Below, one piece after another: positions 11,690 through 24,599 of a stretch of DNA of 64,000 bases. A program made the translations under genes and the position numbers. The notes under the pieces were generated by a model. That model did not search any database. It was given only the letters and a program-made list of their open reading frames with translations, and was not told the DNA's origin. The stretch is taken from the NCBI GenBank assembly GCA_030062745.1, contig CP099842.1, positions 9,803,838-9,867,837 of the forward strand, written 5' to 3'. The stretch's first letter is position 1. Each line of letters opens with the position of its first letter. This stretch comes from Capitulum mitella. Taxonomy: Eukaryota; Arthropoda; Thecostraca; Pollicipedomorpha; Pollicipedidae.

Positions 11690-12985
11690 CCGCTGGCCGA
11701 GTCAAAGGACCACGCTAAACTGCTTCGTCGGAGTCGGGTCATCGCGGAGTAACGACCTGTAATGCTAGGGTGGCAGAACCAGAGCCAGAAACGACGTCAA
11801 CATGGAAACGGCCCGGCGAGCCGGACCCGGCGCGAGTCCGGCCGGAACCGCACCAACCCGAAACCGCCGGCGCGGCCGTGCAGACAAGCGTGCCGGGCAA
11901 TTAAATAACACAATGCAAAGCCCGTCCGGTTACGACTCGGGTTACGCCAGCTAATACCGGCATGATTTGCAGCCTAATAGATCTGTTCCGAGTTTTGGAA
12001 AATTAACTGCGCCGTCGAATGCGATCCGCTCGCGGTTGCGCGCCCATTTGCGGGAGTTTAGTGCGGCCGGCGCCGTTAAGGGGGAGCCTGCGGAGCGCGG
12101 GTGCTGTCGGCGGCCGCGCCGCCGCCGAGCGAATCCATCACCAAACTGGCGCTCTTCACGCGACCGGCCACTAACGACCGGCGTTCACACAACGGCTGGC
12201 CTTGGGCGGCCACCGGCTTCACAGAAAAACGGGCGGCCGCGATCCGACGGCCGGCCCGTGTCTCCATAAAGTGATTATGCCCGTCTTTATTTCCTCCCAT
12301 TTCTGTTTCCTAATATCGCGGCGCGGACGGCCGCCGCCCGCGGACGTCGTAACGGCTAATGGCACGACCCGCGGCCGTAAATACGGCATCGGCGCAGAGC
12401 GGCGCCGGTGGCGGCGCGGCAGCGGAGCGGCTGCGTGCGGCGGTACGGCCCGCCGCGGCCGGCCTGCAACCGCGCGGCATCTGCCGGTGCTGGCAGCCGC
12501 CGCACTGACGGCCCCTCACCCGCGGGCAGGACCGCCGCCGGGCACCGAGCGCCGACTGCGGCCCGGCCGGCGGTCGCACCGGCGACGGACGCGAGCAGAT
12601 TCCGCGGCCGATATGGCGCGAGAGCGGCATTTCCGGCGGCAGTGGCACCGGTGGCCCGTATGGGGCCGCTGAAGCCTTGCACACGCTATAAAGCAATCCC
12701 CGGCGGTCACCATTAGCGGCAGTCGGGGTGCCTGTGGGATCGCCTGTCCGTGTCCGTGCGGGGAGGGCCGAGCCGCGGCCGGCCGCCGCTGCCCGCCTCC
12801 GGCCGCACAGACGGCGGGCCGCGCGACGCCGGAAGCGGTTCTGCACGGCCCGAGAGGTTCCGGGCCGGGCTGCGCCGGGGCGCGGCCACGTGGCACCTGA
12901 CCAATCGCCGTGGAGAATCGGAAATGGCCGGGCCGGCCACATCAAAGGAACGGGGTGGCCGGCCGCTGACCGGCCGTTCGGCCGC
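11690..12985. promoter_or_regulatory. GC/CpG island in TMTC2 intron 1
   Basis: A long CpG-rich block with CCGGCCGG words. It carries isolated AT-core words (GGGCAATTAAATAAC near 11898, GCTAATACC near 11950, AGTGATTATGCCC near 12270, CCTAATATCG near 12309). The 34-bp satellite starts directly at its right edge. No supported coding. Confidence 0.4.
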
Positions 12986-13810
12986 AGCGTGCACCGCCCC
13001 ATGACGCCTGAGAATCGACAGCGTGCATTGTGTGATGACGCCTGAGAATCGACAGCGTGCACTGTCTGATGACGCCTGAAAATCGACAGCGTGCATTGTG
13101 TGATGACGCCTGAGAATCGACAGCGTGCACTGTCTGATGACGCCTGAAAATCGACAGCGTGCATTGTATGATGACGCCTGAGAATCGACAGCGTGCAGTC
13201 TGATGATGCCTGAGAATCGACAGCATGCACTGTGTGATGACGCCTAAAAAATCGACAGCGTGCATTGTGTGATGAAGCCTGAGAATCGACAGCGTGCACC
13301 GTCTGATGCGTCTGAGAAATGACAGCGTGCACCGTCTGATGATGTAAGAATCAACAGCGTGCACCGTTTGATGATGCCAGAGAATCGTAAGCATGCACCG
13401 ACTGATGATATCTGATATATAATCAATGGCGTGCACCGTCTGACGGCGCCCGAGAATCGACAGCCTACAACGCCGGACGACATGGACGGGGCCACAGATA
13501 CGGACCGGGACGGACGGAAGGAAGACGAAGTGGGCGGAGTCCGTTTTCCATGTTTTGATATGGTGCAGTAAAGTAACAAAGAGATAATGTTACATTTTCC
13601 GGAGCCAGGGGGACGCCGTCGGCTCCCGGTCCCGGTGGCGCCACCATTGCCTGATGGTGTCCGAGAACCGACAGTGTGGATGTTCGGTAACAGTCAGGTA
13701 TCGGCAGCGTGCTCCGTTTAACGGCGTCTGAGAACTGACAGCGGGGGTCGTCCTGTGCCTGAGAATTGACAGCGCACACTGCCTGATTATGGCTGCAAAT
13801 CGACATCGTG
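12983..13810. repeat. 34-bp satellite array with dimeric structure and divergence gradient
   Basis: The unit contains GAGAATCGACAGCGTGCA. From 12983 to about 13180 copies are nearly identical, and two types alternate: one ends ATTGTGTGATG, the other ACTGTCTGATG. This gives a 68-bp dimer. From about 13200 copies diverge and change length, and from 13460 to 13810 only scattered relics remain. The intervening 13470-13640 segment is unrelated. Open frames across the array are repeat artefacts. Confidence 0.92.
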
Positions 13811-14289
13811 AGACCGGTCCGGCAGCGTTTACCGAGTGCAGTGTGATTAAGGGGTCGGCCCTTTCTCAGACCATTCTAATGGTGGGAAATTGGGGTAATT
13901 CCTGATTGTCAGGCGAGGATTGTTTTGAGAGTACCAGGCGTAAATAGAAAAGAGCTTTGGTTTGCACGCGTCTCTGTTGGATAGTCACACGGTCAGCCTT
14001 TGAAAAGTGGGGCTGAAACGCAGACCGCGCCAATGGTTTAACGAGAGTGTTCATTTGGAAGGTGAAGTTTTTGTAAAAACACATTCATAGACTTACTGCT
14101 ACAACGCCAGAAGTTAGCAGACAGTGCGAGGGGTACTATTTCAGGCTCGCAACGCGCATAGAATCAACGGCGTTTAGCGTTTGCTGTCTGGAGATATTAA
14201 AAATTGGCAACGTGGCACCCGCGGCTCTCTAACCCACATATTGCACGTTATATGTGTGCAATAGCTCTCTCGAAGAGTCCCATGAATCC

Positions 14290-15570
14290 CTAATCGCCCT
14301 CCACATCGGCTGGCACCACCACTGGCGGCCAGGCCGGCTGCCGGGCCGCGCGGCCGCCGACGTGACGTTGCGCTGCAGAGCGGCCACCGCCTCTCGGCGC
14401 GGCCCAGACAGCTGATGATCGCGCCGGCGGCGGCCGATCGTCACGGCTCGCCGCCGCCGGCCGGCCATTGTCCGCGCCGCCGCCGCCGCCGCCGCCGCCG
14501 CGGGCCACAACAAAAGCGCGGCGCGGCCCGCACGCTTCTTGTGGTCGTTTTTGCAGCGGGGCGCGCGCGCGCGACAGATGCGTCACCGTGAGTGCAAACA
14601 GGCGTCGGCGAAGCGGCGGCCGCGATAGATGGTGATCATCAGGAGCGGTGCGGCGCGGTCGGAGCGGCGCGGCGCCGCTCAGCGCCGCCTGGCTCGACTG
14701 CCTGGCTCGCCGCGTGTCGAACCAAGCAGTCGTGCGAATCCGAGACGGCTCAGACCGGCCACTCAGAACTCAGCCCGACGGAGGGAGACATCTTGGTACC
14801 TAGGCAGCCTGGGGCCCCGCACGGCGCTACTCAGGCAGATTGCGGGTGATCGGGTGGCACTGAAACAATGTGCAAAAGACGAGATGGCTCTCGACCAGGC
14901 CGGAGGAGACGAGCGGTCCTGGTCCGGCCGTATGTTCCGCAGCGCCGCCGCCGGGAGGCGGAGACGAGCGGTCCTGGTCCAGCCGTATGTTCCGCAGCGC
15001 CGCCGCCGGGAGGCGGAGACGAGCGGTCGTGGTCCAGCCGTATGTTCCGCAGCGCCGCCGCCGGGAGGCGGAGACGAGCGGTCCCAGTCCGGCCGTATGT
15101 TCCGCAGCGCCGCCGCCGGGAGGCGGAGAGGGGCGGGCCGGGGCGGGCACGTCCCGAGCGTGTTCACCGCACCATCCCGAGCCCTCAGCGCGGGCCGCCG
15201 CCAGCGCGGGCCGAGGGTGGCAGCCGGCAGCGGCGGCCGACCCCGCCGGCCGCGCGGCCGCCGCGGTCTCGGCGCCGGGCGTCGCCTGCCGGCTCGGCTG
15301 CATATCGGCCGTGCAGCCGGCAGATCGATGCATGCTATGCAGGCGGCCGGCGCGGCGCGGCGCGGCCGGCCGGCGACGGCCCGAATCTCCATTGGTAATG
15401 GCAGCGGGCTATCAGCGCCGGCCATCGGGCATTATCGCCCGTGGCGCGATCCGCGCCGCGCCGGGCCGATCGCGCGGCCGCCGCCGGCGCCGCTCGTGTC
15501 AGCCGACAGTTTGGAGCGGCGCCGCCGCGCCCGGCACCGGCTCATGCACTCGCTTCGCGGAACCGGGCAT
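14290..15570. promoter_or_regulatory. GC/CpG island in TMTC2 intron 1
   Basis: A CpG-rich block including a GCC trinucleotide run (about 14475-14500) and the 55-bp minisatellite. Further right it has TTGGTAATGG (about 15392) and GGCATTATCGCCC (about 15429) AT-core words in a GC background. Confidence 0.4.
14904..15130. repeat. 55-bp GC-rich minisatellite, about 4 copies
   Basis: TATGTTCCGCAGCGCC recurs at 14931, 14986, 15041 and 15096, exactly 55 bp apart, with only single-base differences between copies. Because 55 is not a multiple of 3, the long frames crossing it are not repeat-conserving coding sequence. Confidence 0.95.
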
Positions 15571-15619
15571 CGTACGCTGGGTCTTTATATCGGAGTTATG
15601 GCCGCCTGCATATAGCATT

Positions 15620-17440
15620 TCGTGATTGACAGCAATAAGCTAGTCAATCAAGCCGGGACCGAGTCGCTCAGCGCGTCGTTACTATTCCGCTGTGAGCAGC
15701 CGATGGGAGCCGCTCGGCCCTGCACGCCTCGAACCGGAGACTGCAAAGAACACAGGACGCTGGCACCGAAGACATAGACAAGTAGGATACACAAAGATCG
15801 AAGACTGCTAAATTTCGCACCGCCTAGAGTATGAGCGTACGAACATTTTTGGAGTTTGTAGGACTGGAAACAATCCGGAAGAATTTCTTTCCGTGCACCT
15901 CCAAGACGGGTATATTACATTCATCCAAAGCTGGTTTCGCTTGGCCCCACCTGACATACGGGCAGATAAGCCCTTATTTTTGCCGTTATTTTACGTTATT
16001 TTACGCCCTCATTTTGACGTTCATTTTACCGTTGTTCATTTCATCGTTACTCGGCCGTTCATTTTACCACGCTACTGCCTTCCTTACAGACAACAGACAT
16101 AAAACTGCATCGTTTGCAGTAAGCTAGCACCAGAGAGTAAAAAGTACATTAACACTGAAACATCGGACACGCACTGCCACCATAAGTTTCAATAAGTTTA
16201 TTGCAATAAACGTACTGCGACTGGTAAGCGATACAAACCCCGAGACTGCAACAGGAACGATGCGAAACACCACGCGTACGTAAAATACAGCAACATGAAA
16301 GACCAGACCTAAATACGGGTTGCAAACACCGAAGGCTGCCACAACTAACCCTGAATAAGAACGATGCATATTGGCAAGCATAATGATAATACACTTTCAT
16401 CCAAGACGACACCAGGTGCAACATACCCCACATCAAAGACTCTGCACCTGTTTGCGGGCGCCCAAGCGCCCATACATCTCAAGTCGGCAGTCGGCACCCG
16501 CAAAAAATCACTTGAACGTTTACGATTGAGCGGAAATTTGGCCTCGTAAGCAAAACTCCTTGTCAACGTAAAGAAAACAAATGGATGTAATTAGATAAAA
16601 CAAAATGCATCCCGTTTATTGGTCTATGCTCTCAATACAGCGGTGGCAAGTGTACCGCAGTGCAGCATGTGCGCGATAGAAATTGAATGGTCAGAATCAT
16701 TTTTCATGAATTTCGTTACGTGCAATACCGTAACGGTCAAGTTAAATGTGCCCAAAATTAATAGGATTGCTGCAAAGCCGGTAGGGCCACCGCCCTATTT
16801 GTTCCATAAGCTGCTACACGCGTGCAATGAACGAAAAACGTAACACCAGTGCATGTCCATAAGTCTGAACATCCGACGCATGCCCTGGAGACTACAGCGA
16901 TGAACACGCACTACCACCGGAGACTGCAGCGGGCTTCACACGATAACACCGGGGACTGCAGTGGCACTGATGGATAAACCCACAGAGCCAGCGATCGGCA
17001 TCGTCGACCAAAGATTGATGGCGCGCTTGCAGTCATGAATTGAACAAAGCCGGAGCGGTTTGGTGCACCGCGAAAGAAACTTCTGCAGACCCTCGGAAGA
17101 ATAGCTCTTGTGGTTAGCAACAGTGAGTACAAAGAACCCTCAAAACACCGGAAGATAAAACAGTCACGCTCCGTAAATCGTCAGCGAGTGGTGGAATACA
17201 CGGCGCTCCGGTTTAAAAGATATCTACTTAGACTTGAAGTCTTAATCGAGCTTGCTTCCTTCAGGTTTGGAAAAAAATGCAATGATTTGCCGTGAAGAGG
17301 CTTTACGGCATTTTTCCTGGTGAGTTACTGACAGACATTCCGCTTCCTCACGTCTTCAAAACTACCACCTCACTCCCCAGCATTCCACCTGCATTCGCCA
17401 TTTTTCACGTGGGCCCATAACTGTTCCAACAATGGATGCA
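15620..17440. other. AT-rich intronic stretch, no gene
   Basis: Ordinary intronic DNA. Short open frames on both strands lack splice context and family resemblance. No tandem repeat longer than a few units. Confidence 0.55.
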
Positions 17441-17469
17441 ATACATCAAGCGGAAAGCGTCACTAGCGC

Positions 17470-20400
17470 TTCATAAAACCGGCCGCCGCTGCGGAAAACA
17501 CCGCCACTCGGCGGCCGCGCCGGCAGCCACCGGCCGGCCGGCCGGGTCACGTGACACAGCGCTGACTGCCGCTGATGCGCCGCGATAAGCGACCAACCGG
17601 TTTCCGGGAGGTGTTGAGATGTAATAAAAGCGTCACATTCGATCCCGAGCGACGCGCGCAAGCGGCTTAAACGCGCGCGCGGCGCCGCGCGGACGCGTAA
17701 GCAGGACCGGGCGGCCGCGGCCGCGCCACGTCGTCGCTGTCCGGCAGCGGCCTTTGTCCTGCTGACGGACGGCGGTGGGGAGCGCGTCCCCGCCGGCCCC
17801 GTCCGCGCACTGTCAACGTTCACTGCCTGCCGGCGCCAACCGGCGCAAAAACCGCCCGGCTCCATCATCAGCAACGAGCGCGCCGCCGCCGCCGCCGCCG
17901 GCGCCCGAGCCGTCCCTGTTCCCGGAACGACGGTTACGGCCCGATCTCCGCGTCAAATTACCGCCGCCGACGGTCGCGGTGCGGCCGGTGCGCCTCGAAC
18001 GGCACCGGCGCGCCGCCTCGTCGCGGCCGTGCCGGATGCCGTGACGTCAGCCGGCGGTCTGGGCCGGGCCGGCCGGCCGAGCGACGTCCTGACGGCGGCC
18101 GCAGCGGCGCTGGCCGCCGGCGCCCGATCCGCCCGCCACTATTATTCCTCCCCGCACCGTATAATTTCGGCCGGCCGGCCGGCAGCGGGCCGCCGTAATA
18201 GCGCCGCGACCGCCCGCTCGCCTGCATTCGCCTCTAATATTGATTAAATGCAGAGTAGAAGCGGGACGCACGCGGCTGCTACCGGCGTCGGCCCACTGCA
18301 GGCAGCGCAGGGTCGGCCACGCGGCCGGCGGGCAGGGGTCGACCACCTGAGAGCCAAGCGGGCGTCATCAGCGGCGAAGCAGACACCGTCGGTCATGGGA
18401 GGCCCCGTGCTGCAGGTCACCTACACGTCATGAACCGCGAGGCATCATCATTGAAACATGCCCAAGGACGTAATCTGACTTTCAGGCGGCAGGCATGACA
18501 TGGATCAAGTCTGTCAGGTCTAGTGCAAGGTGCTCATAGGCGGGCGTGCTGCACCTGCAGCTGATCTAAGCAGGACCGTTCGTGAGATGCACATTACACT
18601 GAGCGCGGTCCGGCTCCGTGAGAAGGACATTTTGACACCTGTTGGCCGGTACGGGTGACAACAACTCGGTGCCCGTCGTAAAACAACCGTACCGGCCTCC
18701 ATTCAGCGACTGGCGGCGCGGAGACACCAGGCCGTCTGCGGCTGCCCGCACCGGCTCCGTAAACAGGCATTCCTGCCGTTTATTTGACGGCGATGGCCTA
18801 ATAACACGGCTATAAGAGGCCGGCCGTAAAGCCGGCGGCCAGCGAGCCCGGCCGGCCGCCGGTGTGAGCGGCCGGCGGCGGCCGGAGCCGACCGGCCGCC
18901 GGCTCAACGGGCGGCACGACCGTCCCGGCCGGCGGCGCGGCCGCAGCTCGGCCAGCCGGCGACCCGTGACCCGTCACGGCGACCGCCGGCGGCCGCGGCC
19001 GCGCCGCCGCCCAGCCGCGCCGCCCGGCGGCGGACGAGCTCCATTTTGTCGGCGGACAGTGACACGCACGGCCGGATGTCGCCAGCGCCGCCGCCGGCCG
19101 CCCATTGGCACAGCCGGCCGCCGCCGCCGACGCCGCGGCCGCCGCTCCCAGCGGGCACAAAGGGACGCGCCGCCCCCCGGCCGGCGGCGGCGCTGAGTGG
19201 CCGGCCGCACCGGCGGCGGTGCGCACCCCGGGCGCGAGAGCCACGCCGACCGCCGCGCCGCGCCGCGCGGCCACGTCTTTTGTGCGGACATTCTCGGGCG
19301 TGGCGGACGGCCGCGTCAGTCGCGGCCGGCCAGCGTTTTTGCGTCATCACGCCGCGCGGCGCGGCTGCAGAGAGTGCAGTCTGCAGCGCGGCGCCGGGCT
19401 CCGCCGGCCGGCGCGTCCACACGTCCGCGGCCGGCGAGACGAGACAGGACCGCGCCGCCGCGCCGCCAGTGATATATGCCGGCAGATTAGGGCGTGGGCC
19501 GGCCAGAAACCATCGGTTAGCGGGCAGCCGGCGGCGAGGCGGCGCGGCGCGGCCGGCCGGCAAAAACACGCAGCGGCGGCGCCGGCGGACGGACGGACGG
19601 ACGGACGGACGGACAGCCAAACGTCAGCGCCTCGTCCGTCCGCAGTGACGCGCCGTGAGGCAGGGCGCGCCGCTTCCAACACGGCCGGAACGCACCCATT
19701 TCCTGTGATGAATAGCAGCAGCCGCCGCCGGGCTGGGCAGCTAATGCGCCGCCAATTACCGTGACCGACTGCCGGCGTCACTCCGGAGACCCTCCGTCAA
19801 TCGCCGCCGCCAGTTGGCGGTCTGCCAGCGACCCCAGGAGAAGACTGTGGTGTGCCGGCCACGCCAGAGCGCAGGACGAGGCCCAGTGGCCGGGTTAGGA
19901 CGGAGAGCACGGCCCAGTGGCTAGGCCAGAGTGGAGGACGAGGCCCGGTGGCCAGGCCAATGATCCGTCCGCGACCCACTGGCTCGCTCAGGACGCAGGT
20001 CGCGACCTCCGACACGTTGCAGCCGGGGCCGCCGCACAGCCGTCCGTCTCAGGCGGCAGCTCCTGCGGCCACTAACTGTCGGCCCGGCCGGCCGGCTCGC
20101 AGCAACACAGTCATTAGCTGTCCACGCGGCGCATCCGGGCCGGCCGGCCACCTGTCGACTGCGCCGGCTGCTGCGGCGGCGCGCTGGCCGGCCGCTGGCT
20201 GCCGCCGGCCTGGCCCGGCCCGGCCCGGCCGCCCCCGCAGCGGCAGGTGTCGTCAGCCGGCCGGCCGGACGGCGCTGGCGGCTCCAGGCAGAGTGAGACA
20301 GATCTCCGACCGCTGAGACTGACAGGCTCACCCATCTCGGTCGGCGGAGCGCGGGAAATTCGGCCGAGAGGGGCGGCGGGGCGCTTCTGCGCGGAGATCT

Positions 20401-20470
20401 GGACGAAGTCCCATAACCGTCCCATCACGGTTACCGGTATGGGACGCAGGGTGCAGGCCCTGACCTCCGA
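17470..20470. promoter_or_regulatory. Largest GC/CpG island group in TMTC2 intron 1
   Basis: Nearly continuous CpG-rich DNA (17470-18410 and 18690-20470) with a less GC-rich gap. It is full of GGCCGGCC words. AT-core words are embedded at about 18139 (CTATTATTCC), 18170 (TATAATTTCGG), 18195 (CGTAATAGCG), 18232 (CTCTAATATTGATTAA), 19740 (GCTAATGCG) and 19752 (CAATTACC). It also holds an ACGG microsatellite at 19585 and a loose repeat of GAGGCCCAGTGGCC words at 19855-19980. No supported exon. Confidence 0.4.
19585..19614. repeat. (GGAC)n microsatellite
   Basis: About seven perfect GGAC tetranucleotides inside a GC island. Confidence 0.9.
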
Positions 20471-20499
20471 CAACCGTCAGTCTTCATGACTGATGTGGC

Positions 20500-22100
20500 G
20501 GCTCACAATCAGCATCTTTATCAGAAGGAAGTGAAAGATCGCGGTGTTGAGTAAAGGGTCTCATAAATTGTCCGTTTTTTTGCTACAACCGGTCTAGAAA
20601 ACACAACTTGCATCTGACCTTCGCCATGAAGTCGATAAAATGTAGATTTTGGCGTTTTTCTCAAAATATTGATTACCAATCTAGGCGTCCAATGCAGTGG
20701 GAATGGCTCCAAATCTTGAATTTCGTAAATTCCAGTTAAGACAAGACCACTTAGTGTTGCATCTGAGTTTCATCACGACAGACCGTTTGTTCGCAAGTTA
20801 AACAAAGCCAATGTACCCATGAAGAATATTTTGTTTGCAGTTCTTACTGTTCAGCTCACATAAGCTAGGTACAAAGCCCTCATAAATGTCATGCATAATG
20901 ATAGGAACACTAATGACAGGACACTTAACAAAAACGCCAACTTCGCACATAGGTGAAACCGTGAATACGTAACCTTACGTAACCATGCAGCAGAAAAATG
21001 CAGTAAGTCACACGAAAACGACCAAACTCAGCCGCAACACATAGACAGTTACGTCACGAAGACACCTACTGACGCTAAAGAACAGACGCTGTAAATTTAA
21101 ACTGCCGTGAGATTAGATGGGCAGACTGCAGTACAGAAGTCTCCGCGTAGTGACCGCCATTCCAGCTGTCCGTTCCGGCTGATCGGCGCGTTAGTGGCCG
21201 TTTAGGGGTGCCCGTGGCCAGTTCCGAGCGACCGCGTGCTGTGCAGTATCCTGGCGCAGCTCACCATACACAACTCACCGGTGGATGCAGTCCATTCAGG
21301 ACGCTACCGGAGCACAACTCACTTAAGGGATTCTCAGGTAATACTCTCTAGGCAGAGCCCAACATGCACAGTTCACCAGGGATACATTTCACCCCGTATG
21401 CTGTCGGACCACAATTCACTCAAGGGATGATCAAGGAATAGATGACTGCGGGAACGAACTGGACACAGACCACTCAGGGGTGGTGAGGAATAGCCCACTC
21501 AGACGGAAACTTTGTGGCAGGCCAGCCAGAGGGTCATCCAAGCACAGCGCCACTCAGAGGGTTATACCATATTCTGGGCACCGAGGGCACCGCCTCCAGT
21601 CACTCCTAGGTCGGAGGGTTCGCGTCCTGTCATTTCCGACTCAGAGAACCTCGTGCCCTGTCATCCTCGACTTAGAAGCTCCGTTACTGGTTTTCCAGTG
21701 CCCCACAGTCCCACCCGTGAATCATTTCTTTGTCATCAGTCACGACAACATGTCAACCGCTTGGCTGTTAACCAGCCCAGCTGAGTAGAAATTCACGACA
21801 CGGGAAGAGTCACCATGAGAGGAATTTTATCACCAGCCTGCTGAGGACGACGTGGTGAAGGTGTTCCGGAAGCCAAATGTTTACAGAATTGAATGAAAAG
21901 GGGAGGCCAAAGGAAAAGTAAAAACGTTACCGTTGTTAACATATCATGGACAGCCTGATGGACTGTGGCGTTTTGATCTCGATGCGACCAATCGATGATG
22001 ACTTTCCATTTCACAGTCACTGAGCACCAAACCACCAAAACACTGGCAGCCTTTGCCAGGGGAGGCAACGACTTCACCACGCCGCGCCGTACGAGATCAG
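20500..22100. other. Intronic stretch, no gene
   Basis: AT-rich to neutral DNA. Between about 21200 and 21720 there are loosely repeated CAACTCAC/CACTCAG words, too diverged to define a unit. No coding signal. Confidence 0.5.
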
Positions 22101-23450
22101 TGAGCAGGGAACTGTCTGCCGCAGTTCCCAAACAAAGGCGTCCGTGACGCGCCGGGGCCTCTGGCGGCGATGGGCCAATTAGTAAACAGACGGCCTCGTG
22201 TCGGCTGTCAGCGCCGACCAGAAACCGTCCGACCAGCTGCCGTTCCAGCCGTGTTACGCCGCGAACGAGCCAAACGATCGGCAGCCACGAGACCGGCCAG
22301 GGGTCGGCCGCCCGACCGGCCAGCCGGCGGCGAACCGGGACCATCAGACCGGCCGAACACGGTCACAGGGAGCTGCGCAGTCAAACCCGCCCCCCCAACA
22401 CCCGACAGCCGTCAGTTCATCATTCATCGGCCGTCCGACTGGCCGGCTGTCGGCGATCTGACTCACCAGTCAGCAGCCGTCTGAGTGACCAGCTGTCATC
22501 GGTCTGACCCATCAGCCATCGGCAGTCTGACTGATCAGCGGCCAACGGTCTGACCTATCAAACATCAGCCGTATGACTGGCCAGCTGTCAGCGGCCCAGC
22601 GGTCTGACCCACCGGTCATCAGCTGTTTGACTGACCAGCTGTCAGCGGTCTGTCAGCGTCTGTCTGTCAGCGGTCTGTCAGCGGTCGGTCTGCTGACGCA
22701 TCAGTCGTCAGCAGCCGCCTGACGGACACGTCAGCGTCGATTTATTAGTCAGCGCGACTTGTCAGTCATTCGCTGTCTGACCCATCACCCGGCAGCCCAC
22801 AGCTGAGAAGTAACCATCCCTCCGATTCACTAGTCGTTAGCCATTCCGCTGACAAATGAGCCGTAGTTTGACTCATCACTCAGCAGCGGTCAACCGACCA
22901 GCCAGCGGCGGTTTGACTCCTAAGCCAGCGGCCGACAGCGGCCGCCTGACCCCAGCCGGTCCGGCGGACCGCGGCAGTGACCCGGCCGCCTGATCCCGGC
23001 GGGTCGCCGGCGGCGCCCAGTCCGACCCTGAGCGAGCGCGGTCGGCAGCCAGAGCTCGAATTAGACGGCCGCCACGGCCGGGCTCGATATCCCGCTGATC
23101 TGTAATTTAGCCTTCGGCCGGCGGCGCGGGACACTGCGCCGCCGGCCGCCGGCTGGGTATCAATTTGCGCGGCGGTAACTGCCGGCCGGCCGGGCGGCGG
23201 CGGCGGCCGCTCGGCCCGGTACTTCCGACCACGGCCGGCCGGCGCCGGCGGCCTGGCCGGCGGCAGCGCCGGCTGGGGCGCCGGCTGGGGCGCCGGCGCC
23301 GCCGCGCCTCTCCCCAGAACTGCTCCGACCGAGCGAACAGTTCTAGGCAGCGGGGCGGCCGCGGGCGCCGGTCCCGGCCGCACCGCGCAGGCCGCTGCTG
23401 GTCTTTCCAGCCTGCTCTGAGCAGGGTAGCCCCGCTCAGCCGATCCGAGC
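22100..23450. promoter_or_regulatory. GC/CpG island in TMTC2 intron 1
   Basis: GC-rich at both ends, with the degenerate 23-bp array in the middle. The right end has TCGAATTAGACGG (about 23056) and TGTAATTTAGCC (about 23102) in a GC background. Confidence 0.4.
22430..22900. repeat. Degenerate minisatellite with about 23-bp unit
   Basis: GTCTGACCCATCAGC-like and GTCTGACTGATCAGC-like units follow each other at 23-bp spacing from about 22502. They become irregular and shorter (CAGCGGTCTGT words) after 22640, then fade out near 22900. Confidence 0.75.
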
Positions 23451-23569
23451 AAGACAGAGCACCCTTCATTCAGTAGCACCCGGTTTATGGTGAAAAATTG
23501 CTCCACGGGGTCAAATTTCAGGGCCTGTCACTTAAAGCTGCACGGTCGTATTCATACCATGATAGTTCC

Positions 23570-24560
23570 GTTGTTGTCCGAGCGGGTGCGATCACGTCTG
23601 CTGGAGTTACTACAAAACAAACACCTGATCAGTGAGCGGTTGTTACCAGACCTCTGAAGGAGCCGCTCGGTAAACCTCGCTCCCACGGCAGGGCCCGGCC
23701 CAGACAGGGCGGCGCGTGGCCGCCGTCCGGGGGTAAAAACGCCCACAAAACAGCGGCCGGACGCCCGCAGCGCCGGCGGCAGGCGATGAAGCCGATCGGT
23801 GGCCGATATCACGCTGAATTCCGGACGCGCCGCGGCAGGGTGAACTGTCTCAGTTCGACACCGCAGCCGGCCCTCCCGCTGGCGTGCGCCGCTCTTCACC
23901 CGACCTTCGAGAGAGTCTGGTGCTGGCACGTGATTTACGGGAGCATCTGCTCACGAGGGACTTTTGCAAACGTGCTCAATGCCCGGCAATTATCAGGACA
24001 TGAGATTTCAGACCTTCGTGGTTCTCGCTACCGCTCTCAAGGCGCGATGTTCACTGAATCTTGGTGCAGAGATAGATGAACAGCAAATTGACGTTGTTTA
24101 TCAACGCTGTATTTGCTGTGCTTTATTTTACTTTGCTGCCTGGGCCGGTCCAAAGTCTCCTCCAGAGACGGATTTTGCGTATGAATGTACGGTTGCGCAA
24201 CCGTCGCTAGACGCCCGCGTCGCGTTCCGGCGCCGCCCCCCAATTAGAGCCGGCGGCGGCGGCGGCGGTGTCGACCGGTGCCGGCAGCATTTATCACCTG
24301 ACAGGCGGCCCGGCGGCCGGCCGGCCGACACGCGGCTCGGCCAGGATAACCGGCCTGGCTGCGTGTCAACACCAACCCGGCCGCCGAGCGCGACCGGTTC
24401 CCGGCCAAAAATCGGCCTCAGTCGGACCAGAATGGCGACAGCACCGCGCAGCCGGCCGGCCAGCATCCACTCTACCCCTGAAGACCGGAGAGTCTTGCCC
24501 AGGCCGGCGGCTAAGTGGTCTGGGACGAACGGAGCTGCTCAGTGGGTCGTAGGGGGCTTT
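23570..24560. promoter_or_regulatory. GC/CpG island pair in TMTC2 intron 1
   Basis: Two CpG-rich blocks (about 23650-23900 and 24190-24540) around an AT-richer centre. The second contains CCCAATTAGAGCC (about 24238), a GGC run and CATTTATCACC (about 24289). Confidence 0.35.
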
Positions 24561-24599
24561 TCCATTGTGGGATCATGTGGTAGGTATCCCGCACACGTG

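Noticed and set aside
12310..13436. Long minus-strand frames with repeated CTLSIFRRH-type words
   Set aside because: Produced by the 34-bp satellite. The frame shifts with each copy and three frames look alike.
14629..15625. Arg/Pro-rich frames up to 328 codons
   Set aside because: CpG island plus 55-bp minisatellite. The frames on both strands have low-complexity composition and no splice support.
18810..19781. Multiple 100-240 codon frames in the largest GC island
   Set aside because: Up to five overlapping frames are open at once, as expected from stop-poor GC-rich DNA. There are no domains.
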